Origin: Sporichthya polymorpha DSM 43042
GTDB taxonomy: Bacteria; Actinomycetota; Actinomycetes; Sporichthyales; Sporichthyaceae
Direction: 5' to 3'
NCBI RefSeq assembly: GCF_000384115.1
Contig: NZ_KB913029.1
Span: forward strand, 4,625,057 to 4,689,056
Length of the DNA: 64,000 nucleotides
The translations under genes and the position numbers were made by a program. This document shows, one piece after another, positions 45,389 to 55,249 of this stretch. The notes below the pieces were generated by a model, which saw nothing but the letters and a program-made list of their open reading frames with translations, was not told where the DNA came from and ran no database searches. How positions within the stretch are numbered: the first letter of the stretch is position 1; every line of letters starts with the position of its first letter.

Positions 45389-46393
45389 ATGTCGTCCCGC
45401 GCTGCTCTGGACGCGGCCGGGATCACCGACCCCGCGCTGCGCCGGTCGTACCTGCGCTGCCGGGAGCTGCACGCCCGGTACGGGCGGACCTACTACCTTG
45501 CGACGCTGCTCCTGCCGCCCGCCCGGCGCCCGTACGTCTGGGCGCTCTACGGCTTCGCGCGCTGCGCGGACGAGCTCGTCGACGACCTGGACACGCTCGC
45601 CGGCCCCGCCGACGCCCGGGCGGAACGGTTCGAGGCGTGGGCCGCCGCGCGGCGGGCCGAGTTCGCGCGGGGCGAGAGCGAGGACGCGATCGGGCGCGCC
45701 GCGGTGCACACCGCCCGCACCTGGGGCATCCCGATCGAGCACACCGACGCGTTCCTGGACTCGATGCGGGCCGACCTGACGGTCACGACGTACCCGACCT
45801 TCGCCGACCTCGACGCGTACATGCACGGCTCGGCGGCGGTGATCGGGCTGCAGATGCTCCCGCTGCTGCGCCCGGCCGACCCGGGGGCCGCCGCGGAACC
45901 CGCCCGCGCGCTCGGAATCGCCTTTCAGCTCACGAACTTTCTCCGCGACGTCGGCGAGGACCTGGCGCGCGGCCGGCTGTACCTGCCGCTGGAGGACCTC
46001 GCCGCGCACGGCGTCACCCGGGCCGATCTCGAACGGGGCGCACACACCCCGGCCGTGCGCGACCTGATGGCGTTTCAGGTCCGGCGCGCCCGTGACTGGT
46101 ACGCCGCCGCCGCACCCGGGGTCGCGATGCTCCACCCCGAGAGCCGACCCGCGATCGCCGCCGCCACGCGCCTGTACGCGGGGATCCTCGACGAGGTCGA
46201 GCGCAGCGACTACCGCGTGCTCGACCGCCGCGCCCGCGTCGGCCGGGCGACCCGGCTGCGCGTGGGCGCCGCTGCCTACGTCCGCGCGCGCCGCGCCTGG
46301 CGCTCGTCCAGCCGGGTGCCCAGCCAGGTCCAGACCCCGAGCGTCCAGAGCACGAGCGCGAAGCCGAACAGCAGGTCCTCGACCGGCGCGTAG
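45389..46393 (+). CDS. crtB: Phytoene synthase
   Basis: A 334-residue squalene/phytoene synthase: YGFARCADELVDDLD (first Asp-rich motif), LTNFLRDVGEDLARGRLYLP (second). It joins two GGPP into phytoene. TACCCT (45376-45381) seven bases before ATG suggests a leaderless message. Normal homology ends near AAYVRARRAW; the last 34 codons run antisense into crtYd, giving an atypical Ser-rich tail. Confidence 0.92.
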   Translation: MSSRAALDAAGITDPALRRSYLRCRELHARYGRTYYLATLLLPPARRPYVWALYGFARCADELVDDLDTLAGPADARAERFEAWAAARRAEFARGESEDAIGRAAVHTARTWGIPIEHTDAFLDSMRADLTVTTYPTFADLDAYMHGSAAVIGLQMLPLLRPADPGAAAEPARALGIAFQLTNFLRDVGEDLARGRLYLPLEDLAAHGVTRADLERGAHTPAVRDLMAFQVRRARDWYAAAAPGVAMLHPESRPAIAAATRLYAGILDEVERSDYRVLDRRARVGRATRLRVGAAAYVRARRAWRSSSRVPSQVQTPSVQSTSAKPNSRSSTGA

Positions 46394-46626
46394 ACGATGC
46401 GCCCGTCGCCGAGGAACTGCGGGTCGGCGTCGCCGAGGATCGTGTCCGCGTCGTACCGGACGATCTCGCGGCCGGTCAGCCAGCCGTTCGAGAGCAGTTG
46501 GAAGAACACGATGATCGCGTAGGCGGTCCAGAACGAGGCGCGCGTGAGCAGCCGCGTCCGCAGCACCGCGAGGTCGACGAGGATCGCGACGCCCACCCCG
46601 GCGACCGCGAGCGCGGTGTAGCTCAT
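46276..46626 (-). CDS. crtYd: Lycopene cyclase subunit CrtYd-like
   Basis: A 116-residue, three-helix membrane protein of the heterodimeric lycopene cyclase family. The motif APVEDLLFGFALVLW matches PxE(D/E)xxF. It acts with CrtYc to cyclise lycopene ends; C50 carotenoid cyclases share the fold. It overlaps crtYc by ATGA and, unusually, lies antisense to the last 118 bp of crtB. Confidence 0.85.
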   Translation of the reverse strand: MSYTALAVAGVGVAILVDLAVLRTRLLTRASFWTAYAIIVFFQLLSNGWLTGREIVRYDADTILGDADPQFLGDGRIVYAPVEDLLFGFALVLWTLGVWTWLGTRLDERQARRART

Positions 46627-46955
46627 CGCCCCGTGTCCCAACCCAGCCGCCGCCGGACCGCGCGGACGGCCTCGAAGCTGAACACGACCGCCAGCGGGAT
46701 CACGACGAAGAACGCGACCTCCTCGACCGGCAGCCCGCCGGGCACCTCGAGGCCGAGGGTCTGGTCGGCGTCGAACGACCAGTGGTCGCGCGAGACCGCC
46801 CACAGGTCCCAGAGCAGGAACGGCGTTCCGGCGAGCAGCAGCGTCAGCGCGAGGCGCCGGCCCTGGGCGAGGACGCGTGCCCCCACGAGCCACTCGAGCG
46901 GCACCGTGAGCGCCAGACAGCCGAGCAGCATGGCGAGGTAGGACAGGGCGCGCAC
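46623..46955 (-). CDS. crtYc: Lycopene cyclase subunit CrtYc-like
   Basis: A 110-residue, three-helix membrane protein: WLVGARVLAQGRRLALTLL, WDLWAVSRDHWSFD and LPVEEVAFFVVIPLAV, which carries the PxEE motif. It pairs with CrtYd. GTG 46955 has a GGGAG site nine bases upstream. A 10-bp hairpin lies 66-100 bp upstream of its start. Confidence 0.85.
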   Translation of the reverse strand: MRALSYLAMLLGCLALTVPLEWLVGARVLAQGRRLALTLLLAGTPFLLWDLWAVSRDHWSFDADQTLGLEVPGGLPVEEVAFFVVIPLAVVFSFEAVRAVRRRLGWDTGR

Positions 46956-47021
46956 CGCGTCAGTCTCCCGGCGGCGCCGACCGGGCGCGGCCGGCGGGTC
47001 CGGGAACGGGGTGGACGGACG

Positions 47022-47055
47022 GTGAGGCGCACCGCAGGGGGTCGATGCGCCTCAC
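47022..47055. terminator. 10-bp hairpin upstream of crtYc
   Basis: GTGAGGCGCA (47022-47031) and TGCGCCTCAC (47046-47055) form a perfect stem with a 14-base loop in the 269-bp gap between thiE and crtYc. It could terminate thiE readthrough or be a leader structure of the crtYc transcript. Confidence 0.5.
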
Positions 47056-47189
47056 ACGCCGTTCCTGGCCGGGAACTTCTCGGGGTCTCCGGCTCAGCGG
47101 CGGAATCAGGGGTTCCGCTCCGAAAACGTTAGGGACTCTCACAGCCCGCCGACTCGGACTTGACGCAGCTTTGTGACATCGCCGTAACG

Positions 47190-47205
47190 GCCGTCCCCGG
47201 ACGGC
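47190..47205 (-). terminator. Small hairpin after thiE
   Basis: GCCGTC-CCCG-GACGGC, about 20 bp downstream of the thiE stop, is a short GC stem that may help end the Rv2175c-thiE transcript. Confidence 0.4.
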
Positions 47206-47224
47206 GTAGCGGGCAAGACCTTCG

Positions 47225-47881
47225 TCAGGATCCGGCCGAACGCAGGCGCGTGGCGAAGGCCGCCGCCGCGGCCGCGGGGTCGTCCGCCTCCGTGATCGCG
47301 CGGACCACGACGACGCGGCGGGCGCCCGCTTCGAGCACCTCGTCCAGGTTCTCCAGGTCGATGCCACCGATCGCGAACCAGGGTTTGGGGGTCCGACCCG
47401 CCACATACCGGACGAGGTCGAGACCGGCCGCCGGCCGACCGGGCTTGGTCGGGGTCGCCCACGTCGGTCCCACGCAGAAGTAATCGACCGCCGGGTCGGC
47501 GACGGCCTCCTCGGCCTGGTCCTCGTCGTGGGTGGACCGGCCGATCAGGATCCCCCGGCCGAGCAGCCAGCGCGCGTCGGGGACCGGGAGGTCGTCCTGC
47601 CCGAGGTGCAGCACGTCGGCGCGGGACGCGTAGGCGACGTCGGCGCGGTCGTTCACGGCGTAGAGGCGGCCGTGCCGGGCGGCGGCGTCGGCGAAGACCT
47701 CCAGGGCGGCGAGCTCGTCGCGCGCCTCCATGCCCTTCTGCCGGAGCTGGACGATGTCGACCCCGGCGCCGAGCACGGCGTCGAGGAACTCCGGCAGGTC
47801 GCCCTGCTTCTCGCGGGCGTCGGTGCACAGGTACAGCCGGGACGAGGCGAGCTGGTCACGCACGTTGAGGGCGCCGGGCAT
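47225..47881 (-). CDS. thiE: Thiamine-phosphate synthase
   Basis: A 218-residue TIM-barrel enzyme: [49 protein letters not shown] and [12 protein letters not shown]. It couples the pyrimidine and thiazole halves into thiamine phosphate. It lies 13 bases downstream of the Rv2175c-like gene, divergent from thiOSG, and is not itself behind the TPP riboswitch. Confidence 0.95.
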   Translation of the reverse strand: MPGALNVRDQLASSRLYLCTDAREKQGDLPEFLDAVLGAGVDIVQLRQKGMEARDELAALEVFADAAARHGRLYAVNDRADVAYASRADVLHLGQDDLPVPDARWLLGRGILIGRSTHDEDQAEEAVADPAVDYFCVGPTWATPTKPGRPAAGLDLVRYVAGRTPKPWFAIGGIDLENLDEVLEAGARRVVVVRAITEADDPAAAAAAFATRLRSAGS

Positions 47882-47894
47882 GCGTCCGTCCCGC

Positions 47895-48281
47895 CTAGAA
47901 CCCGAGCGCCTGGGCGCGGCGGCGCACCTCGGTGCCCCGGTTCGCCCGGAGCGCGTCGACCGGGGTGCCGGGCAGCGTGTCGTCGGCGGTGAACAGCCAG
48001 CGCAGGGCCTCGGCGTCGGAGTAGCCCGCGTCGGCCAGCAGCACGAGCGTCCCGGGCAGGCCCTTGAGCACCTGGGGCCCGTCGGGGCCGTCCTGCACGA
48101 ACTGGGCCGGGATCGAGAGCACGTCGCGCTCCCCGCGGCGGCGCGCCAGGAGCTGGCGGTCCTTGAGCAGCGCCCGCACCTTGACCACGTCCGTGCCCAG
48201 CCGCTCCGCGACGTCGGGCACCGTCAGCCACTCGGTGACGGCCGCCTCGACGACGTCGATGCCGTCCTGCGTCTCGCTCAT
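47895..48281 (-). CDS. Rv2175c-family DNA-binding protein
   Basis: A 128-residue protein with a winged-helix N-terminus ([20 protein letters not shown]) and the conserved C-terminal block [20 protein letters not shown], then [14 protein letters not shown]. In M. tuberculosis the orthologue is phosphorylated by the neighbouring kinase PknL and then loses DNA binding. Here the kinase gene (50714) is 2.4 kb away with thiamine genes between. N-terminal Thr4 is a possible phosphosite. Confidence 0.88.
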   Translation of the reverse strand: MSETQDGIDVVEAAVTEWLTVPDVAERLGTDVVKVRALLKDRQLLARRRGERDVLSIPAQFVQDGPDGPQVLKGLPGTLVLLADAGYSDAEALRWLFTADDTLPGTPVDALRANRGTEVRRRAQALGF

Positions 48282-48332
48282 GCCCCCACCCTGTCAAACC
48301 GGCTGACCCCGTAGCCCGGGAGCCTCGCGGGC

Positions 48333-48455
48333 TAGGCTGGCCGGAGCACGCGGGAGCTCGGAGGACCGGGCTGAGAGGGAGGCTGGGCCGTCCGGTGGGA
48401 CGTCTCGAACCGCCTCCGACCGTTGAACCTGCCGGGTAATGCCGGCGAAGGGAGC
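48333..48455 (+). ncRNA. TPP riboswitch controlling thiOSG
   Basis: THI-element landmarks are in order: CGCGGGAGCT at the 5' side, GGGCTGAGAGGGAGG, TTGAACCTG, CCGGGTAATGCCGGCGAAGGGAGC. The promoter hexamer TAGGCT (48333-48338) puts the start near 48345. The 3' strand GAAGGGAG is also the only ribosome binding site for thiO at GTG 48460, so TPP binding should block translation initiation of the operon. Confidence 0.92.
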
Positions 48456-48459
48456 ACCA

Positions 48460-49641
48460 GTGGCGGCACCGACGCAGTCGTTCGACGTCGTCGTGGTCGG
48501 CGGCGGCGTGATCGGGCTGGCGACCGCCCTGCGGGCCGCGGACCGCGGCCTGTCCGTGACCGTCTGCGACCCCGACCCCGGTTCAGGCGCCTCCACCGTC
48601 GCGGCCGGGATGCTCGCCCCGGTCACCGAGGCGCACTACACCGAGCAGGCCCTGGTCCGCCTGACGCTGGACTCCGTCGCCCGCTGGCCACACCTGGCCG
48701 CCGAGCTCCTCGAGCGCACCGGCGTGGACCCGGCCTACCGCGAGTGCGGCACCGTCCTCGCGGCCGCCGACGGCAGCGACCTCGCGCTGGCCACCGAGCT
48801 GCACGCGTTCCAGCGCTCCCTCGGCCTGAGCGTCGACCGCCTCACCTCCCGCGAGCTGCGGAAGCTGGAGCCGATGCTCGCGCCCGGCGTCCGCGGCGGC
48901 CTGTTCGTGGCCGGCGACCACCAGGTCGACCCGCGCCGCCTCGTGCCCGCGCTGCTCGCGGCGGTCCGCGCCGCCGGCGTCGAGCTGTGCGCGCAGCGCG
49001 TCGCGGCCGTCGAGCTCACCGGTGACCGCGCGACCGGCGTCCGCCTGGCCGACGGCACCCGCCGCGCCGCCGGGGCGGTCCTGCTCGCGGCCGGCCCCTG
49101 GGCGGGGGACGTCGACGGCATCCCGCCCGGCGTCGTCCCGGCGATCCGGCCGGTGAAGGGCCAGCTCCTGCGTCTACGGGTGCCGAGCGCGTTGTACCCG
49201 CCGGAGCGGCCGTTCCTGCGGCACAACGTGCGCGGCATCGTCCGCGGCGCGTCGGTGTACCTCGTTCCCCGTGCCGACGGCGAGCTCGTCCTCGGCGCGA
49301 CGATGGAGGAGCAGGGCTTCGACACCACCGTCACCGCGGGCGCGGTCTACGAGCTGCTCCGTGACGCCCGCGAGATCCTCCCCGGCGTCTCCGAGCTCGC
49401 GGTCGCCGAGACGCGCGCCGGGCTGCGGCCCGCGACCGCGGACAACATGCCCGCCCTCGGCGCGACGTCCCTGCCCGGGCTCGTTCTCGCGCTCGGTCAC
49501 TTCCGCAACGGGGTGCTGCTGGCCCCGGTCACGGCGGACGCGATCGCCGCGGTGCTGGCCGGCGAGCCGCTGCCCGAGGTCGCGCAGTTCTTCACGCCGG
49601 AGCGGCTGCTCCGGCCCGCCACCCCGGTGGCCGTCCGATGA
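48460..49641 (+). CDS. thiO: Glycine oxidase ThiO
   Basis: A 393-residue FAD enzyme: VVVVGGGVIGLATALRAA, PGSGASTVAAGMLAP, and the C-terminal TRAGLRPATADNMPALG with LALGHFRNGVLLAP. It oxidises glycine to the imine used in thiazole formation. GTG 48460 is selected because the upstream ATG at 48439 lies inside the riboswitch core; RBS spacing fits GTG. Confidence 0.93.
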   Translation: MAAPTQSFDVVVVGGGVIGLATALRAADRGLSVTVCDPDPGSGASTVAAGMLAPVTEAHYTEQALVRLTLDSVARWPHLAAELLERTGVDPAYRECGTVLAAADGSDLALATELHAFQRSLGLSVDRLTSRELRKLEPMLAPGVRGGLFVAGDHQVDPRRLVPALLAAVRAAGVELCAQRVAAVELTGDRATGVRLADGTRRAAGAVLLAAGPWAGDVDGIPPGVVPAIRPVKGQLLRLRVPSALYPPERPFLRHNVRGIVRGASVYLVPRADGELVLGATMEEQGFDTTVTAGAVYELLRDAREILPGVSELAVAETRAGLRPATADNMPALGATSLPGLVLALGHFRNGVLLAPVTADAIAAVLAGEPLPEVAQFFTPERLLRPATPVAVR

Positions 49642-49865
49642 TGCGCGAGACCGAGGGCGGGACGGTGGTCGTCAACGGCACCGCCCGCGACTTCGAGGCG
49701 GGGACGACCGTGGCCGACCTCGTCTCCGAGATCGTGGGTGACGCGAACGCCAAGGGCGTCGCCGCCGCGCTGAACGGGGCGGTGGTCCCGCGCGGGCGCT
49801 GGCGGCTGCTCGAACTGACCGACGGCGACCGGGTCGAGATCCTGACCGCGGTCCAGGGAGGCTGA
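49638..49865 (+). CDS. thiS: Sulfur carrier protein ThiS
   Basis: A 75-residue ubiquitin-like protein ending in the required GG (TAVQGG). It carries sulfur as a thiocarboxylate to ThiG. ATGA overlap with thiO and three bases from thiG. Confidence 0.94.
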   Translation: MMRETEGGTVVVNGTARDFEAGTTVADLVSEIVGDANAKGVAAALNGAVVPRGRWRLLELTDGDRVEILTAVQGG

Positions 49866-50696
<831 letters not shown>

Positions 50697-50713
50697 GACT
50701 AAACTCCGGCCCC

Positions 50714-52702
50714 ATGGGGGAGCCTGCCGACGCCCTGGTCGGCACCGTGTTGGACGGGCGCTACCGCGTCACGCGCCGCCTGGCGCGCGGCGGGATGGCG
50801 ACCGTCTACGAGGCTGTCGACACCCGGCTGGACCGCGGCGTCGCGGTCAAGGTGATGCACCCCGCGCTGGCCGAGGACAAGGACTTCGTCGAGCGCTTCA
50901 TCCGGGAGGCGCGCTCAGCCGCGCGGCTCTCCCACCCCAACGTCGTCTCCGTGTTCGACCAGAGCGCGGACTCCGGAGCGGTGTTCCTCGCGATGGAGTA
51001 CGTCGAGGGCCGGACGCTGCGGGACTGGCTCCGGGACAAGGGCCGCCTGACCCCGCGCGAGACCTTCGCGGTGATGGAGCCCGTGCTCGCCGCGCTGGCC
51101 GCCGCGCACTCGGCCGGCCTGGTCCACCGCGACATCAAGCCCGAGAACGTCCTGATCGCGGACGACGGTCGCGTCAAGGTCGCCGACTTCGGTCTGGCCC
51201 GCGCCGTCACCGCCGGTGCGAACACCGCGACGTGGGGCGCCCCGACCGGCACGAACACGCTGATCGGCACGGTCGCGTACCTCTCCCCGGAGCAGGTCGA
51301 GAAGGGCCACGCCGACCAGCGCTCGGACGTCTACGCGGCCGGGATCCTGCTCTACGAGTGCCTCACCGGCCTGCAGCCGTTCTCCGGCGAGTCCCCGATC
51401 CAGGTCGCCTACCAGCACGTGCACTACGACGTCCCCCGCCCGTCGGAGGTCCGCCCGACGCTCCCGCCGGCCCTGGACAACCTCGTCCTGCGCTCGACCG
51501 CCCGCGACCCCGACGGCCGCCCCGCCGACGCCGGCGCGTTCCTCGCCGAGACCGTCGCGGTCCGCCGCACGCTGCGCCCCGAGGTGCTGGACGACCTGGC
51601 CGGGGGTGCGCCCGGCGCCGCCCCGGTGCCCGCCCCGGCGCCCGCGCAGGGCTCTCCGACGCTGATGTTCGGCCAGGTGCCCCCAGGGGCGGCTGCCGGC
51701 CCGGACGCGGTCACGGCGGCGATCCGTCGCCCCGGCCCCGCCGGTCCCCCGGCCGGGTCACCGCCCGGCAGGCCGGCCGCGGCGGGCGTGCCCCTGGCGG
51801 TCCCAGCCCGGCTGCAGCGCCGGCGCCGGCGCGGCTTCCTGGCGCTGCTGGCGGTGCTGGTGACGACCTTCGCCGTCGGCATCGGCGCCTGGCAGGTCGC
51901 GGTCGGCAGCTCGGTGACCACCCCGAGCCTGCTGAACCTGACCCGCGAGGAAGCCCTGGTCAAGGCCGAGGAGGCGGGGCTGAAGGTCCGCTTCGCCGAG
52001 GAGGAGCACGACGAACTCGTCCCGAAGGGCCAGGTGCTGCGCACCGACCCGCAGCCGGGGCGCAAGATCTCCGAGAGCGGCACGATCGTCGCCGTGCTCT
52101 CCGCCGGTCCGGAGCGCTACGCGGTGCCGGACCTCGCCGGCGAGACCGTCGAGGACGCCAAGAAGCGCCTGGCCGAGAACAACCTGACGGTCGCCGACGA
52201 GCAGGGCCAGAAGTACAGCGACTCCGTGCCCGAGGGCCGCGTGCTCGCGACCGATCCACCCGCCGGCAAGGAGCTGCGCCGCGACGCCGTCGTCAAGCTG
52301 ATCGTCAGCCGGGGCGCGAAGCCGATCAGCGTGCCCGACGTGGTCGGGCGCAGCCTGCAGGAGGCCACGGACCTGCTGACCTCGGCCGGCTTCAAGGCGA
52401 CCTGGACCGAGCAGGTCGACGACTCGGTCCCGTCCGGCACCGTGCTGTCGCAGAATCCCGGTCCGAACCGCAAGCTTTCGAAGGGCAGCACGATCGAGCT
52501 GGTCGTCTCCAAGTCGGACCTGGTCGAGGTGCCCCGCGTCATCGGCATGGACGTCGACGACGCCGAAGACCTCCTGGAGAGCCTCGGCTTCGACGTCGAC
52601 GTCCGGCGGAGCCTGTTCGGCGGGGACCGGGTCGTGTCCCAGGATCCGGAGCCGGGCTCGCGTGTCCCGCCTGGGACCCGGGTCACACTGCGCGTGTTCT
52701 GA
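50714..52702 (+). CDS. Transmembrane Ser/Thr protein kinase with four PASTA domains
   Basis: A 662-residue receptor kinase. Kinase domain about 10-285: K46 in VAVKVMHP, HRD at 138-140, DFG at 158-160, Thr-rich activation loop, GTVAYLSPEQ (185-194). A Pro/Ala-rich juxtamembrane segment precedes an RRRRR stop and one membrane helix (about 375-395). Four extracellular PASTA repeats follow (about 397-662), expected to sense peptidoglycan or lipid II. The position matches M. tuberculosis pknL, which lacks PASTA. TAAACT is eight bases upstream of ATG. Confidence 0.94.
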   Translation: MGEPADALVGTVLDGRYRVTRRLARGGMATVYEAVDTRLDRGVAVKVMHPALAEDKDFVERFIREARSAARLSHPNVVSVFDQSADSGAVFLAMEYVEGRTLRDWLRDKGRLTPRETFAVMEPVLAALAAAHSAGLVHRDIKPENVLIADDGRVKVADFGLARAVTAGANTATWGAPTGTNTLIGTVAYLSPEQVEKGHADQRSDVYAAGILLYECLTGLQPFSGESPIQVAYQHVHYDVPRPSEVRPTLPPALDNLVLRSTARDPDGRPADAGAFLAETVAVRRTLRPEVLDDLAGGAPGAAPVPAPAPAQGSPTLMFGQVPPGAAAGPDAVTAAIRRPGPAGPPAGSPPGRPAAAGVPLAVPARLQRRRRRGFLALLAVLVTTFAVGIGAWQVAVGSSVTTPSLLNLTREEALVKAEEAGLKVRFAEEEHDELVPKGQVLRTDPQPGRKISESGTIVAVLSAGPERYAVPDLAGETVEDAKKRLAENNLTVADEQGQKYSDSVPEGRVLATDPPAGKELRRDAVVKLIVSRGAKPISVPDVVGRSLQEATDLLTSAGFKATWTEQVDDSVPSGTVLSQNPGPNRKLSKGSTIELVVSKSDLVEVPRVIGMDVDDAEDLLESLGFDVDVRRSLFGGDRVVSQDPEPGSRVPPGTRVTLRVF

Positions 52703-52804
52703 ACCACGTCCGTTCGTAACTTTGCGTAATCACTGCTGGTTACGGACATGTGTCGACTCGTCCGTTCCGCCATCTGGCGGACGGACTCTTGACGGGGCCT
52801 CACA

Positions 52805-52823
52805 GATGCTTAGCCTTACCTAA
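52805..52823. promoter_or_regulatory. DtxR/IdeR iron box upstream of bfd
   Basis: Read on the minus strand, TTAGGTAAGGCTAAGCATC matches the 19-bp iron-box consensus TTAGGTTAGGCTAACCTAA at about 14 positions, with the AGG-AG-G-CT core intact. It lies 36 bp upstream of the bfd start codon, where an iron-loaded repressor would block transcription. Confidence 0.75.
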
Positions 52824-52858
52824 GGAAGCGGTTCCGCCCGTCAGCCGGAGGCACGCAC

Positions 52859-53068
52859 GTGTTCGTCTGCATCTGCAACGCCGTGACCGAGGACGACATC
52901 CTCGGGGCTGTTGACGCAGGTGCGCGCTGTGTGCGTAGCGCCTGCGAGGCGACGGAGGCCGCGAGCAACTGCGGGTCGTGCATCGACCGGGTCGAGGACC
53001 TCGTCACCACCGCGGTCAGCGGGTGCCCGCGGCGGATCCTCAGCGGCACTCTCGCCGCCACCGCCTGA
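52859..53068 (+). CDS. bfd: Bacterioferritin-associated ferredoxin-like (2Fe-2S) protein
   Basis: A 69-residue BFD-like protein with CICNAVTEDD near the N-terminus and NCGSCIDRV near residue 37, giving the C-x-C...C-x2-C ligand set of the 2Fe-2S cluster. Bfd reduces the core of bacterioferritin to mobilise stored iron. It precedes bfr and has its own iron box; the GTG start follows GCCGGAGG. Confidence 0.9.
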   Translation: MFVCICNAVTEDDILGAVDAGARCVRSACEATEAASNCGSCIDRVEDLVTTAVSGCPRRILSGTLAATA

Positions 53069-53112
53069 CCTTCTCCCGGGCTCTCAGCGGCCGGTCACAG
53101 AGCGTCATTTCC

Positions 53113-53171
53113 TGAGGTCAGGCTGCCCTTTCCTGGGTTTCCGAAGGGTCGGCGAGGGCAGCCTTCCCTTC
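53113..53171. promoter_or_regulatory. Two tandem iron boxes upstream of bacterioferritin
   Basis: TGAGGTCAGGCTGCCCTTT (53113-53131, centre 53122) and GCGAGGGCAGCCTTCCCTT (53153-53171, centre 53162) both retain AGGnnAG-S-CTnnCCT. Centres are 40 bp apart. In mycobacteria IdeR activates bfrB through tandem upstream boxes, so iron-dependent activation of bfr is the likely role. Confidence 0.65.
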
Positions 53172-53258
53172 GATGACAAGCGTGGAATTCGTCGCTACCG
53201 TCGGGTCCGCCGACGCCCCGGCCGCCACGCACACCCGCCCCGGAAGGACCCCGTTTTC

Positions 53259-53741
53259 ATGATCGGCGACCCTGAGGTCATCGCCCTGCTCAACGAGCAG
53301 CTGACGAGCGAGCTGACGGCCATCAACCAGTACTTCCTGCACGCGAAGATGCAGCAGAACTGGGGCTACACGGAGCTCGCGAAGAAGACCCGGCACGAGT
53401 CCATCGAGGAGATGGAGCACGCCGAGGAAATCACCGACCGCATCCTGTTCCTCGAGGGCCTGCCCAACTACCAGAAGCTGCTCCCGCTCAGCATCGGGCA
53501 GACGGTGCGCGAGCAGTTCCAGGCCGACCTGAACATCGAGCTCGCGGTCGTCGCCCGGCTGCGCCCGGGCGTCATCATGTGCCGCGAGAAGGGCGACCAC
53601 ACGAGCGCGAACCTCCTGGAGAAGATCCTCTCCAGCGAGGAGGAGCACATCGACTACCTGGAGACGCAGCTCGCGCTGATGGACTCCCTCGGCGAGGCGC
53701 TCTACCTCGCGCAGTGCGTCGAGCGGCCGCCGTCCAACTGA
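53259..53741 (+). CDS. bfr: Bacterioferritin (heme-type)
   Basis: A 160-residue ferritin-like protein. Ferroxidase ligands are visible: Glu in LTSELTAINQYFLH, Glu/His in SIEEMEHAEE, Glu in NIELAVV, and Glu/His in SSEEEHIDYL. Met in EEMEHAEE is the heme-ligand Met52 equivalent, so heme binding is expected. It stores iron in a 24-mer. ATG 53259 has GGAAGGA upstream. A 17-bp hairpin terminator follows. Confidence 0.95.
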   Translation: MIGDPEVIALLNEQLTSELTAINQYFLHAKMQQNWGYTELAKKTRHESIEEMEHAEEITDRILFLEGLPNYQKLLPLSIGQTVREQFQADLNIELAVVARLRPGVIMCREKGDHTSANLLEKILSSEEEHIDYLETQLALMDSLGEALYLAQCVERPPSN

Positions 53742-53780
53742 CCCGCTGTCCCGCGGTTGCACCGCCCGCAGCCGCGCTTC

Positions 53781-53819
53781 TCGGGGCCGGTACCGAAGCA
53801 AGTTCGGTACCGGCCCCGA
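53781..53819 (+). terminator. 17-bp perfect hairpin terminator after bfr
   Basis: TCGGGGCCGGTACCGAA (53781-53797), a five-base loop GCAAG, and TTCGGTACCGGCCCCGA (53803-53819). It is the strongest stem-loop in the window and ends the bfd-bfr region. Confidence 0.85.
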
Positions 53820-53892
53820 TGCGTGCTCCGGCTCCCCCGGCGAGTCTTGACACGCGAGGACAATCGTCCTCACCCCACTACGGGAGGCGACC

Positions 53893-54201
53893 ATGCCGGG
53901 GTTCATCCAGACCGTCACGTACACGACCAGCCGGATCGACGAGGTGCGCCGACTCGGCGAAGAACTGCGGGACCGCCGGGTGGCGGCCGGCGACGGGCCG
54001 AAGCCCGTCCAGATCTCCATCTGCGCGGACCGCGACGTCCCGAACCGCTACACGACGATCATCGAGTTCGCCTCGTTCGAGGAGGCGATGGAGAGCTCGA
54101 ACCACCCGGAGACCCACGAGTTCGCGCAGCAGATGCACAAGCTGTGCGACGGGCCGCCGGCGTTCAGCAACCTCGACGTCCTCGACCAGATGCGGCCGTA
54201 G
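53893..54201 (+). CDS. ABM-like dimeric alpha/beta-barrel protein
   Basis: A 102-residue protein with an alternating alpha/beta pattern: FIQTVTYTTSRIDEVRRLGE, VQISICADRDVPNRYTTIIEF and SFEEAMESSNHPETHEFAQQM. The pattern resembles the antibiotic-biosynthesis monooxygenase/EthD superfamily of small dimeric barrels. No catalytic residue can be named. ATG has an upstream GGGAGG. Function unknown. Confidence 0.72.
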   Translation: MPGFIQTVTYTTSRIDEVRRLGEELRDRRVAAGDGPKPVQISICADRDVPNRYTTIIEFASFEEAMESSNHPETHEFAQQMHKLCDGPPAFSNLDVLDQMRP

Positions 54202-54229
54202 GGCTCACCCGGAGCGGCCGTCAGAGCAG

Positions 54230-55246
<1,017 letters not shown>

Positions 55247-55249
55247 GGG

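Noticed and set aside
46956-47224. Possible c-di-AMP (ydaO-type) riboswitch upstream of crtYc
   Set aside because: Some AACGGCG/GAGACC-like segments and a hairpin are present, but the conserved core order is not matched. A covariance-model search would decide.
48439-48459. ATG at 48439 as thiO start
   Set aside because: It lies within the TAATGCC core of the TPP riboswitch; GTG 48460 has the correct spacing from GAAGGGAG and homology starts after it.
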